A stretch of DNA of 62,594 nt, from NCBI GenBank assembly GCA_023387815.1, contig JAEWHK010000007.1, positions 1 to 62,594 of the forward strand, written 5' to 3'. A model generated the notes under the pieces. It made no database searches. It saw only the letters and a list, made by a program, of their open reading frames with translations, and was not told where the DNA came from. Below are positions 42,863 through 50,896 of this stretch, piece by piece (positions within the stretch are counted from its first letter, which is position 1; each line of letters starts with the position of its first letter). The translations under genes were made by a program, and so were the position numbers. Origin of the DNA: Pseudomonadota bacterium (GTDB lineage Bacteria > Pseudomonadota > Gammaproteobacteria > Burkholderiales > Burkholderiaceae_B).

Positions 42863-43008
42863 ACGTTGTGTTCCCGGTTCCCGTTATTATGCAAAACATG
42901 TTGCCATATTGTCAGTCACCTTGCAATATGCTCAGCCTGTAATAAAACAGCCTGTGCCTTTCATTTGAAATAAGACATATTGTCGCAAACGCCCGGTGCG
43001 CAAGGCTC

Positions 43009-43869
43009 TCAGAGCGCAAGCGCCAGAAATTCATGAATCAGCTTTTCACGGACGTTGGAGCGCAGCCACATCATCCCCAGCCTGCGGGTGGGAACAGGAC
43101 CTGGCAGCTTATGCCGGATGAGTCCTGGGTCGTACTGGTTACCATAACTCCAGTCAGGTACAACCGAAACGCCCAGATCTGCTTTTACCAGATCCGATAT
43201 ATAGTCCAGGCCGTCCAGTTCCAGCCAGGGCTCCGGGTCAACGCCATGCGCCTTCAGATAATCATCCGCCATTTTTCCTGCGACAACACGTCTGTCATAT
43301 CGGATAAACGGATACTTTCTTATGATCGAAAACGGGTCCTGCCCCTGGAGCCTGGCAGGTGCCAGCAGAATCAGTGGCTCAGTTCTGAGCTGTTTCCAGT
43401 CCACAGTCTTGGGTAAATCAAATAGCGGATGAACCATGAGCGCAGCATCCAGCTCCCCTTGCAGCAGACGCTGATACAGGACGGTAGATGCAGCGGGTTC
43501 AATGACAATCTTGATATCGGCATGTTTATGCAGCCATTTCCGGAGCACCTCCGGCAACAGGCCTTTGACCACGGAAGGTGTCGCACCCAGGGTAAATGGC
43601 CCCGCCGGCAGCTCGGTATTGCTGGCAAGCGAATTGAAATTCCTGACTTCGGCCAAAACCAGTTTGGCCTGTCGCAACACTTTGCTCCCTGCTTCGGTCG
43701 GCATCATCGTGCGGCCGACCCGATTGACAAGCGCCGTACCCACTTCATTTTCCAGCGCCTTCATTCGCAAGGAAACAGCGGTCGGAGTGAGGTCAAGATG
43801 CCGGGCTGCTGCCGCAATGGAACCCAGTTCCACGACCTGTACAAAGCTTTCCAGAAATCTCGTATCCAA
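43009..43869 (-). CDS. LysR-family transcriptional regulator
   Basis: A 286-residue regulator from the TTG at 43869, chosen because GGGAGG lies four to five bases upstream and the family N-terminus LDTRFLESFVQVVELGSIAA starts there; the frame extends to 43950 without a good site. The HTH is at about 15-40 (RHLDLTPTAVSLRMKALENE), followed by VGTALVNRVGRTMMPTEAGS and an effector-binding domain. It is divergent from the enolase / Bug / DHDPS operon, the classic LysR arrangement, so it probably activates that operon in the presence of its acid-sugar substrate or an intermediate. Confidence 0.92.
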   Translation of the reverse strand: MDTRFLESFVQVVELGSIAAAARHLDLTPTAVSLRMKALENEVGTALVNRVGRTMMPTEAGSKVLRQAKLVLAEVRNFNSLASNTELPAGPFTLGATPSVVKGLLPEVLRKWLHKHADIKIVIEPAASTVLYQRLLQGELDAALMVHPLFDLPKTVDWKQLRTEPLILLAPARLQGQDPFSIIRKYPFIRYDRRVVAGKMADDYLKAHGVDPEPWLELDGLDYISDLVKADLGVSVVPDWSYGNQYDPGLIRHKLPGPVPTRRLGMMWLRSNVREKLIHEFLALAL

Positions 43870-44114
43870 CGCGCCTCCCGAGCAACAATTTTGCCCACGT
43901 TCTGCAATTGCCCGCCGGAAATCAGTTTTTCTTCTCTCTGAAGCCAGCAAAAGCAGCTTGTTCTCATGTTATGAAGTTTCAATAATAGCATCTTGCCTTA
44001 CTTTATTGCCTTACCTTATTGCAGTTGCCATCACTCCGGATTTCACCTGCAATCCATCCGGCATCAGCCGGTTTTCATCTGTAATTCACCCGTCATTTAT
44101 CGGAAAAGGACACT

Positions 44115-45239
44115 ATGCCAATTATCGAATCGATCCAGGTTTGCGCGCCCGTGGTGCCACTGGATAAAGTCACCTCATTCTCCAATCGCACCGTCAGTGC
44201 ACGACATTACGGCCTGGTCAAGGTTACATCGACGGACGGGGTCACGGGTGTTGGCTTCTGCTATGTAGGCAGTGCCGGTGGTCCGATTTTCAACGCCGCC
44301 GTCACCCAGCTACTGGCGCCTGTATTGATGGGTAAAGATTCCTATGCCGTTGAGGGCCTGTGGCAGGCCATGTATCAGGAATCGTTGTTGCAGGGTCGTT
44401 CGGGCACGGTTATGCGCGCACTGAGTGCCCTGGACATTGCACTTTGGGACTTGAACGCTAAAACACACCAGCTGCCTTTGCATAAGTATCTGGGCGCGGT
44501 GTCTCTGGACCGTGTTCCTGCCTATGCCAGCGGCGGCTATTATCTGGATGGTAAAACACCTGGCCACCTTGGCGAAGAAATGGCCAGTTATGTGGCCAAG
44601 GGTTTCAAAGCGGTGAAAATGAAGTCGGGCCGGCTTTCCCCGCGGGAAGAAGAAGAACGTCTGAAAGCGGCACGCGAGGCGGTGGGTCCGGATGTTGAAC
44701 TGATGATGGATATGAACAATGCCTGGTATGACACGACTCAGGCCATGCAATATGTCCGTCGTTTCGAGCAGTACGATCCTTATTTTATTGAGGAACCCTT
44801 TTCGCCTGACGACGTGGAAAATCACGCGCGACTGGCATCGATGACGCACATCCCCATTGCCACCGCTGAGATTGGCTACGGTCGCTGGTACCACAAAGCG
44901 TTGATGGATCAGGGCGCGGCATCGATATTGCAGACCGATGCGGCCGTTTGCGGCGGCATTACGGAATGGCGTCGCATCGCGCAGACTGCCGCCAGTTACG
45001 GACTGGTCATGTGCCCGCACTGGTTCCATGATCTGCACGCACCGTTGGTCGCCAGCACACCCAACGCCCGCTATGTGGAGTATTTCTGGGATGACCAGGT
45101 GCTCAACTTCAGAAGACTGGTCGACCGGCAGCTATCGCACGAAGATGGCAATGTGATTCTGCATCAGGAACCTGGACTGGGCTTCGGGTTTGATGAAAAG
45201 TACGTGACCAGTCTCGCCAAATGGGAGCTGATCAACTAA
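44115..45239 (+). CDS. Enolase-superfamily dehydratase or cycloisomerase (mandelate racemase subgroup)
   Basis: A 374-residue protein. Active-site pattern of the mandelate racemase subgroup: Lys-x-Lys in FKAVKMKSGR, metal ligands Asp in MDMNNAW, Glu in FIEEPF, Glu in ATAEIGYGRW, and the His-Asp dyad with Asp in LQTDAAVCGG and His in MCPHWFHDLHAP. Members dehydrate or cyclise acid sugars, or racemise mandelate-type acids. AAAGGA before the ATG supports the start. It is first in a plus-strand operon with a Bug and a DHDPS-family gene. An aldarate or sugar-acid dehydratase is the best guess; the link to uronate dehydrogenase at 17283 is only possible. Confidence 0.9.
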   Translation: MPIIESIQVCAPVVPLDKVTSFSNRTVSARHYGLVKVTSTDGVTGVGFCYVGSAGGPIFNAAVTQLLAPVLMGKDSYAVEGLWQAMYQESLLQGRSGTVMRALSALDIALWDLNAKTHQLPLHKYLGAVSLDRVPAYASGGYYLDGKTPGHLGEEMASYVAKGFKAVKMKSGRLSPREEEERLKAAREAVGPDVELMMDMNNAWYDTTQAMQYVRRFEQYDPYFIEEPFSPDDVENHARLASMTHIPIATAEIGYGRWYHKALMDQGAASILQTDAAVCGGITEWRRIAQTAASYGLVMCPHWFHDLHAPLVASTPNARYVEYFWDDQVLNFRRLVDRQLSHEDGNVILHQEPGLGFGFDEKYVTSLAKWELIN

Positions 45240-45298
45240 CGCCGCGATGCGGCAGCAGCATGACGACAAGTGGCGGAAACACGCCCAGGGAGACAGAC

Positions 45299-46270
45299 GT
45301 GAAGACATTTCTACATGCAATTGCAGCATCAGTTTTATCGACAGGTTTGATTTCGGGCACCGCCCATGCGCAGGATGACTGGCCGAACAAGAGCATCACA
45401 TATGTGGTTCCCTTCCCCGCCGGCAGTAATACAGACGTTCTTGGAAGGATTATTGCCGATGAACTCGGCAAGCGCCTGAAAGTTTCAGTTGTGATTGAGA
45501 ACAAACCCGGCGCCACCGGTATGATCGGCTCAACCTACGTAGCGAGAGCCAAGCCGGATGGTTACACCATCATGGGTGGCAGCATTGCGTCGCACGCAAT
45601 CAACGCCGGGCTTTTCAAGAATATGCAATATGATCCGGTTGCCGATTTTGCACCCATTACCAATATCGGCTTCAACGCCAACACACTTGTGGTAGCAAAC
45701 AAAAGTCCCTTCAAGGACGTCAAGGACATCATTGCTGCGGCCAAGGAAAAACCTGAATCGGTCAGCTACGCCTCGTCAGGCATCGGCACAACCCAGCACC
45801 TGTCAGGAGTGCTGTTCGGCCAGCAGGCCAATATTCAGATCGTGCATATCCCTTACGGCGGCAAAGCAGCACTGCCAGATGTCATGGGTGGGCAGGTCAG
45901 CATGATGTTCGAGGGGCCGACGGTCATTCCACATGTGAAAGAAAAAACGGTCAGAGCGCTGGCCGTCACCTCTGGCAAGCGCCTGGAGAGCCTGCCTGAT
46001 GTTCCCACCATGAAGGAATTGGGTCTGCCCGACTATGAGATGCGGGCATGGCAGGCGATTTTTGCGCCAAAAGGTACGCCAAAGCCCATCATCGATAAGC
46101 TCTATTCGGAAATCAAAGCCATTCTGGCTACCCCGCAGGTACGGGAAAAACTCGACACGATGGGCGTAGAGCCCTCGGGCATGCCTCCGGATGAATTCGC
46201 CGCATTTCAGAAACAGGAAGTGGAGAAGTGGCGCACGGTCATTCAGAAGGCAAATATCAAAGTTCAATAA
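45299..46270 (+). CDS. Bug-type tripartite tricarboxylate receptor
   Basis: A 323-residue binding protein starting at a GTG at 45299 with GGGAG upstream; the frame continues to 45221, overlapping the enolase gene, but the signal peptide (FLHAIAASVLSTGLISGTAHA-type, about 24 residues) begins only after the GTG. Mature motifs: DDWPNKSITYVVPFPAGSNT, NKPGATGMIGSTYVARAKPD, YASSGIGTTQHLSGVLFGQQ and HIPYGGKAALPDVMGGQVSM. In the loop HIPYGG the usual Lys is Gly. It lies between the enolase-superfamily gene and the DHDPS-family gene and probably captures the acid sugar they use. Confidence 0.93.
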   Translation: MKTFLHAIAASVLSTGLISGTAHAQDDWPNKSITYVVPFPAGSNTDVLGRIIADELGKRLKVSVVIENKPGATGMIGSTYVARAKPDGYTIMGGSIASHAINAGLFKNMQYDPVADFAPITNIGFNANTLVVANKSPFKDVKDIIAAAKEKPESVSYASSGIGTTQHLSGVLFGQQANIQIVHIPYGGKAALPDVMGGQVSMMFEGPTVIPHVKEKTVRALAVTSGKRLESLPDVPTMKELGLPDYEMRAWQAIFAPKGTPKPIIDKLYSEIKAILATPQVREKLDTMGVEPSGMPPDEFAAFQKQEVEKWRTVIQKANIKVQ

Positions 46271-46314
46271 ACCACTATTTGGCATTAGCCATCAATACTT
46301 GATAAGGAGAAATG

Positions 46315-47232
46315 ATGTCCGGACGAATCAAGGGGGTATTGTCCCCCGTTATTACGCCATTCCAGCAGGATGGCAGCGTGGATCTTCCAGGATTCACAGA
46401 ACAGTGCAAATGGTTGCAGTCGAACCAGATTGGTCTGGCTTTTCTGGGAACCAATTCGGAAGCCAATTCAATATCGCCCGATGAACGCATGGAAATGATT
46501 GATGCCGTGATTCAGGCTGGACTGGACCCCAACGGCATGATGCCGGGCACCGGTGGCTGCGATCTGCCTACCACCGTGCGCCTGACGCGACATGCTGTCA
46601 ATCAGGGATGTGCCGGCGTACTGATGTTGCCGCCGTTTTATTACAAGGGCGTCTCAGACGAAGGGCTTTTCCGATATTTCTCCGAGGTCATACAGAAGGT
46701 CGGTAACGATAGTCTCAGAATCTACCTGTACCACATCCCGCCTGTTGCTCAGGTCGCCATCACGCTGCCGCTTATTGAGCGTCTTCTGAAGGAATATCCC
46801 GACGTGATTGCAGGAGTGAAGGACTCCTCGGGTGATTGGAAGAACACTCAGGCCATGCTGGAGCAATTCGCTTCGCAGGGATTTGACATCTTTGCGGGTA
46901 GCGAAAGCTTTCTGCTGCAAACCTTGCGCGGCGGCGGCGCCGGTTGCATCAGCGCGACGGCGAATGTCAACGCACCCGCCATCCACGAGCTTTACAAAAC
47001 GTGGCAGGAACCGGATGCCGACAGCAAACAGGAAAGTCTGAATGTCATTCGCAATATATTCCAGAGTTTCCCCATGATCCCGGCTCTGAAATCGGCGATT
47101 GCCCACTGGAGTGGGAATGATTCGTGGAAGCGCGTGCGCTCACCCCTGGTTGAACTGACCGACGCGCAACATCGGGATCTGATTCAGCAGCTGGAAGCAG
47201 CAGGATTCAGCATTTCCGGATTGAAGAAATAA
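46315..47232 (+). CDS. DHDPS/N-acetylneuraminate lyase-family aldolase or dehydratase
   Basis: A 305-residue TIM barrel. Two ATG codons are adjacent (46312 and 46315); AAGGAG lies five bases before the second, which is preferred. The Schiff-base Lys is in VIAGVKDSSGDW, the proton-relay Tyr in RIYLYHIPPVAQ, and the carboxylate-binding loop reads FLGTNSEANSISPDER, where the more usual GTTGE is GTNSE. The family covers dihydrodipicolinate synthase, keto-acid aldolases and 5-keto-4-deoxyglucarate dehydratase. In this operon it probably cleaves or dehydrates the 2-keto-3-deoxy product of the enolase-superfamily enzyme. A lysine-biosynthesis role is unlikely from context. Confidence 0.9.
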   Translation: MSGRIKGVLSPVITPFQQDGSVDLPGFTEQCKWLQSNQIGLAFLGTNSEANSISPDERMEMIDAVIQAGLDPNGMMPGTGGCDLPTTVRLTRHAVNQGCAGVLMLPPFYYKGVSDEGLFRYFSEVIQKVGNDSLRIYLYHIPPVAQVAITLPLIERLLKEYPDVIAGVKDSSGDWKNTQAMLEQFASQGFDIFAGSESFLLQTLRGGGAGCISATANVNAPAIHELYKTWQEPDADSKQESLNVIRNIFQSFPMIPALKSAIAHWSGNDSWKRVRSPLVELTDAQHRDLIQQLEAAGFSISGLKK

Positions 47233-47244
47233 TTTGGATCAATA

Positions 47245-47273
47245 GTGGCGTGGCACCTTTGGCGCGCCACTTT
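47245..47273 (+). terminator. Likely terminator after the DHDPS-family gene
   Basis: GTGGCGTG at 47245-47252 pairs with CGCGCCAC at 47263-47270 (eight pairs, one of them G-U), followed by a short run of three T. It starts twelve bases after the stop of the DHDPS-family gene. Confidence 0.65.
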
Positions 47274-47301
47274 CCCGAACGCTTTGGCAAAAAGGCTCAA
47301 A

Positions 47302-47586
47302 TCACCGGTTTTGATTGCGTCGACTAGCCGAAAATCCGGCTTCAACCTCATCATTTGAACGACCGATGCATGCGCGCATGGAAGCGCGGCCAGCCTCGAC
47401 CTTCCGCCGTATATAGTCGTCATATTCACGTGGCTGACGTCGCTGTTCAATATAGTCGCGCATCAACTCGCGCATTACCTGGGAGGCAGGCCGATCTTTG
47501 CCAGCTGCCTCAGTCATGAAATGTTCTCGTATTTCTGGCTCGAGCTTCATTGTGAAAACAGCCTCTTCCAACAATTCGATTCTCAC
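47302..47586 (-). CDS. Ribbon-helix-helix antitoxin-like protein without visible toxin
   Basis: A 94-residue protein with the N-terminal RHH pattern of ParD/RelB-type antitoxins: FTMKLEPEIREHFMTEAAGK, then PASQVMRELMRDYIEQRRQ, and a C-terminal part EAGRASMRACIGRSNDEVEA that in this family wraps the toxin. The toxin gene normally lies directly downstream. Here the sequence after the stop (47301 down to the DHDPS gene end at 47232) is only about 70 bases and carries a terminator of the other strand, so no toxin can be present. An orphan antitoxin, probably left by deletion, or a regulator. It lies near a tRNA gene, a common place for insertions and losses. Confidence 0.78.
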   Translation of the reverse strand: MRIELLEEAVFTMKLEPEIREHFMTEAAGKDRPASQVMRELMRDYIEQRRQPREYDDYIRRKVEAGRASMRACIGRSNDEVEAGFSASRRNQNR

Positions 47587-47907
47587 TCAACGGTCGCGCA
47601 GTGCGAGCAAGACCTATTTATGTCGCTTGATAACCCTCAGGGCCACTGTAGTCTCGGCTGGGTCATTTCCTGACACTGAACCGAAAGTCACTTTTCGAGG
47701 TGGTATTTTTCCCCTCTCTAGAACGTAACCGTAGGATTTTTTACCGTATACGACATCCATAGATGCCCCCAGCTATCAAAATGATATCTACTATACCCAA
47801 ATTGATTACCAATATTCGCTGATGGTACTTAACGCCCAACAAGCTTTTATCTAACCTATTGATTTTAATAATTATTGATTCTTTTCAATTAATCAGTTCA
47901 GCGCATT
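47587..47907. other. Non-coding stretch between the antitoxin gene and tRNA-Arg
   Basis: The 321 bases hold no credible gene. Part of it is AT-rich (47770-47905). It would contain the antitoxin promoter and the 3' flank of the tRNA. No repeat of the tRNA 3' end, no integrase fragment and no clear terminator were seen. Confidence 0.5.
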
Positions 47908-47982
47908 TGGTGCCTCCGACAGGAATCGAACCTGTATCAAGAGCTTCGGAAACTCTTATTCTATCCATTGAACTACGGAGAC
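47908..47982 (-). tRNA. tRNA-Arg (anticodon CCG)
   Basis: Read on the minus strand, a full cloverleaf can be folded: acceptor GTCTCCG pairs with CGGAGGC (one G-U), discriminator A and an encoded CCA end at 47908-47910. The anticodon stem AGAGT/GCTCT encloses the loop TTCCGAA, giving anticodon CCG for CGG codons. The T arm is ACAGG-TTCGATT-CCTGT, and the D arm contains AGTTCAATGGATAGAAT. On the upstream side a possible promoter (TTACAG, 17 bases, TAGAAT) lies at 48028-48000. Confidence 0.96.
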
Positions 47983-48246
47983 GCTCAACTGAGTCGATTA
48001 TTCTACCCTATTGTGAAGATTCCTGTAAGGTTACGAGGGTGTCTGCACGAAGTTAATTCTGCTTAAAAAAAGACACTTTCACCCCCCGGCTGGCGCAATC
48101 ACGTACAAAAGGGGGTGACAATAGTTATAATCCCACATTACTTATTATTTCACTTTCGGGGGAAAGGGCATGGTCCGGCAGCACGCGAGTCAGTTGGCTT
48201 CTCTTTTTTCACTATTTAACCTTGCAATGACCTGTAGGATGTATCT

Positions 48247-49374
48247 ATGAGCGATCAAACAGAACACCACGAAGAACATGATGAACATTCAAGCCCCATC
48301 AAAACGCCAAAACAGCTGATTGTTGTCGTCGCTCTCGCGTTCATCCTTCCCATCCTGATCATTATCCTCCTGGTCAATGTAGTGATTTCTGGCACCACCT
48401 CGGGTGCCGGTAGTGACTCCTTAACAGAAGAATCCATCGCATCCCGAATTGCCCCCGTTGCCAAGTACAACACGGCTCCCGTGATCGCGACTGCCGCTGC
48501 AGCAGGTCCGAAAAAACTCAAGACAGGCGAAGAAGTCTACAAAAGCCTCTGTATGGGCTGTCATGACAGTGGCGTCTCTGGTGCGCCCAAGCTTGGTGAC
48601 TCCGGCGCCTGGGCACCTCGCCTGAAAGCGGGCCAGGAAGAAGTAGTCAAAATCGCTCTGCACGGTTTGAACGCGATGCCACCTAAAGGTGGTGATCCGA
48701 GTCTGAGCGATCTGGAAGTGGAACGCGCCGTGGTTTACCTCGCGAACCATTCCGGTGGCTCTTTCAAAGAACCGGCCGCGCCTGGTGGTGATGGTGCTGC
48801 TCCTGCTGAAGGCGCCGCTCCTGCCGAGGCTGCCGCCCCTGCTAAAGAAGCCGCCCCTGCTAAAGAAGCTGCTCCTGCTAAAGAAGCTGCTCCTGCCGAA
48901 GGTGCTGCTCCTGCTGAAGGTGCTGCTCCTGCCGAAGGTGCTGCTCCAGCTGAAGGCGCTGCCCCTGCTGAGGGTGCTGCTCCTGCCGAAGGCGCTGCTC
49001 CTGCCGAAGGCGCTGCTCCTGCCGAAGGCGCTGCTCCTGCCGAAGGCGCTGCTCCTGCCGAAGGCGCTGCTCCCGCCGCTGGTGCGGCTGCAGGTGCTGC
49101 AGCTGCTGCGCCCGCTGCCGCTGACAACAGCAAACTTGCCGAGGGCGAAGCCCTGTACAAACAAGTCTGTTTCGCCTGTCATGACGCCGGCGTCGCCGGC
49201 GCACCGAAACTCGGTGATAAAGCAGCCTGGGATGCTCGCATCGCCACAGGAATGGACAAGCTGTATGATGCCGCCCTGCATGGCCTGAACGCCATGCCTC
49301 CCAAAGGTGGTTCTTCTGCGGAAGACGATGTCGTCAAAGCTGCAGTCGACTATATGGTAAAAGCCGTAAAATAG
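48247..49374 (+). CDS. Membrane-anchored di-haem cytochrome c with Ala-Pro-Glu repeat linker
   Basis: A 375-residue protein. The acidic, His-rich N-terminus (EHHEEHDEHSS) is followed by one membrane helix at about 24-48 (LIVVVALAFILPILIIILLV). Two cytochrome c5-like domains follow: haem site CMGCH at 102-106 and CFACH at 308-312, each with a later LNAMPPKGG that supplies the axial Met. They share the motif HDSGVSGAPKLGD / HDAGVAGAPKLGD and are clearly a duplication. Between them lies a flexible linker of sixteen hexapeptide units. It should sit on the periplasmic face and carry electrons, perhaps to a terminal oxidase; the linker may let the outer domain reach across the periplasm. Single gene, with its own terminator. 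Confidence 0.93.
   Translation: MSDQTEHHEEHDEHSSPIKTPKQLIVVVALAFILPILIIILLVNVVISGTTSGAGSDSLTEESIASRIAPVAKYNTAPVIATAAAAGPKKLKTGEEVYKSLCMGCHDSGVSGAPKLGDSGAWAPRLKAGQEEVVKIALHGLNAMPPKGGDPSLSDLEVERAVVYLANHSGGSFKEPAAPGGDGAAPAEGAAPAEAAAPAKEAAPAKEAAPAKEAAPAEGAAPAEGAAPAEGAAPAEGAAPAEGAAPAEGAAPAEGAAPAEGAAPAEGAAPAEGAAPAAGAAAGAAAAAPAAADNSKLAEGEALYKQVCFACHDAGVAGAPKLGDKAAWDARIATGMDKLYDAALHGLNAMPPKGGSSAEDDVVKAAVDYMVKAVK
48793..49080 (+). repeat. Tandem 18-base repeat coding for GAAPAE hexapeptides
   Basis: Sixteen consecutive 18-base units encode G-A-A-P-A-E and variants; units 3-5 have Lys in place of Glu (AAPAKE type) and the last ends in Ala. Units 11-15 are almost identical at the DNA level, which indicates recent expansion by slippage, while units 1-10 vary in third positions. 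Copy number is likely to differ between strains. The repeat lies in frame inside the cytochrome gene. Confidence 0.95.
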
Positions 49375-49400
49375 TCCCGGACCGCTCCCGGAAATACAGA

Positions 49401-49428
49401 AACCCACTGAATCTCAGTGGGTTTTTTT
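49401..49428 (+). terminator. Strong Rho-independent terminator after the cytochrome gene
   Basis: AACCCACTGA at 49401-49410 pairs perfectly with TCAGTGGGTT at 49414-49423 around a three-base loop, followed by a run of T. It begins 26 bases after the stop. The next 150 bases contain loosely repeated TTCTGTGAT-like words but no gene. Confidence 0.9.
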
Positions 49429-49582
49429 ACGTCTGTGAATTTTGCGGTTTTTGGGGCCTATGTGATATTCGTGCTGTTTCTGCGGCTTCTGTGATCTCTT
49501 TGGCTTCAGTGATTTCTGTGAATCCAGCAGATCCGCTCACACTCTCAGTTCGATGAGCCCGCGAGCCGAAAACAACTTAGAC

Positions 49583-50806
49583 TTAACGTGCCAGCAATTG
49601 CGCAATCTGTTCATCGCTCCAGCCCAGCTCGTCTCTGAGGATTTCCTCTGAGTGCTGACCCAATGTGGGCGGCGCATGGCGATATTGAACAGGCGTTTCT
49701 GACAATCGCAGCGGGCTGGCAGTCATCGGTGTAGACCCGGCCAGAGGATGTGGCAGATCCAGACGAAGTTCGCGGGCCACGACCTGAGGATCTTCGTATA
49801 CCTGATCAATCGTGTTGATCGGCCCGGCTGGAATATTGTTTGCTTCAAAATCGGCCAGCCAGTCATCGCGCTTGCGGGTCTTCATGACCGTAGCAAGCAA
49901 GGGAATCAGGGACTCGCGATTGACGACGCGACCGGTGTTTTTTCTGTATCGATCATCCTGCGCAAGTTCCGGCATATTGATCAACTGGCACAGTGAAGCA
50001 AACTGCGAGTCATTGCCAACAGCCAGAATCAGGTGGCCGTCTTCGACTTCAAAGACCTGATAGGGAACCAGATTCTGGTGTGCATTACCGGCGCGTTTGG
50101 GCGCCTGTCCTGACGTCATGTAATTCAGATTCTGATTGGCCAGCATGGCGACCTGGCAGTCAAGCAGCGCCATATCGATATATTGTCCGAGACCACTTGA
50201 ATGCCGCTCGTTGAGCGCAGCAAGAATGGCAACGGTTGAGTACATGCCGGTCATCAGATCCGCGACAGCCACGCCTGCTTTCTGCGGTCCGCCGCCAGGC
50301 AGGTCATCATGTTCGCCCGTGATGCTCATCAGACCACCCATGCCCTGGATAATGTAGTCATAGCCAGGCCGCGTGGCATAAGGTCCTGTTTGACCAAATC
50401 CGGTGATGGAGCAATAGATCAATCGAGGGTTGATCTGCCTGAGAGATTCATAATCAAGACCGTATTTTTTCAGACCGCCAACCTTGTAGTTCTCTACGAG
50501 AATATCGGCTTTGCGGGCCAGCTCCAGAATCACCTCGCGACCGACGTCGCTTGTGAAATCCAGTGCCAGTGAGCGTTTATTGCGATTGGCAGACAGGTAG
50601 TATGCCGCTTCTGTTGTCGGGTCACCAGACTGGTCTTTCAGGTACGGAGGGCCCCAGCCACGGGTATCATCACCGCTGCCGGGACGTTCTACCTTGATGA
50701 CATCAGCGCCAAGGTCCGCCAGATTCTGCGTGCACCAGGGACCTGCCAGCACGCGCGTCAGATCAAGTACCCTGATATTGGCCAGTGGGGCCTTCCGCTG
50801 TTTCAT
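49583..50806 (-). CDS. Class III CoA-transferase (CaiB/BaiF family)
   Basis: A 407-residue protein from the ATG at 50806; an upstream start at 50848 has no ribosome-binding site. N-terminal signature ANIRVLDLTRVLAGPWCTQN, then ADVIKVERPGSGDDTRGWGP, GYDYIIQGMGGLMSITGEHD, and the probable catalytic Asp in VAVADLMTGMYS. It lies alone between the cytochrome gene and rep, with no other CoA-metabolism gene adjacent, so its partner pathway is not visible. The three CaiB-type genes of this window are diverged and belong to different clusters. Confidence 0.92.
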   Translation of the reverse strand: MKQRKAPLANIRVLDLTRVLAGPWCTQNLADLGADVIKVERPGSGDDTRGWGPPYLKDQSGDPTTEAAYYLSANRNKRSLALDFTSDVGREVILELARKADILVENYKVGGLKKYGLDYESLRQINPRLIYCSITGFGQTGPYATRPGYDYIIQGMGGLMSITGEHDDLPGGGPQKAGVAVADLMTGMYSTVAILAALNERHSSGLGQYIDMALLDCQVAMLANQNLNYMTSGQAPKRAGNAHQNLVPYQVFEVEDGHLILAVGNDSQFASLCQLINMPELAQDDRYRKNTGRVVNRESLIPLLATVMKTRKRDDWLADFEANNIPAGPINTIDQVYEDPQVVARELRLDLPHPLAGSTPMTASPLRLSETPVQYRHAPPTLGQHSEEILRDELGWSDEQIAQLLAR

Positions 50807-50896
50807 GATTACTGCTTCTCCGTAAGAAATAAGTCTGGGTGCACCCATTATTTCAGGTGCAATATATTCAACTGGCAGCGCTGCCGGGCTTACATT

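Noticed and set aside
44310..45038. A 242-codon minus-strand frame opposite the enolase-superfamily gene
   Set aside because: It is the complement of a gene with complete active-site motifs and has no features of its own.
47184..47450. An 88-codon minus-strand frame overlapping the antitoxin as a possible toxin
   Set aside because: It starts inside the antitoxin in another frame and runs into the DHDPS-family gene; no RelE/ParE or PIN features.
48079..48118. Inverted repeat TCACCCCC ... GGGGGTGA upstream of the cytochrome gene
   Set aside because: The arms are simple C/G runs separated by 24 bases; a TATAAT follows at 48126 but without a convincing -35, so neither was called as a feature.
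48421..49407. A long (328-codon) minus-strand frame opposite the cytochrome gene, and two more repeat-rich frames
   Set aside because: They are by-products of the 18-base repeat and GC-rich codons; the plus frame has haem motifs, a membrane helix and a terminator.
49429..49560. Loosely repeated TTCTGTGAT-like words after the cytochrome terminator
   Set aside because: Too degenerate and without constant spacing to be called a repeat array or CRISPR.
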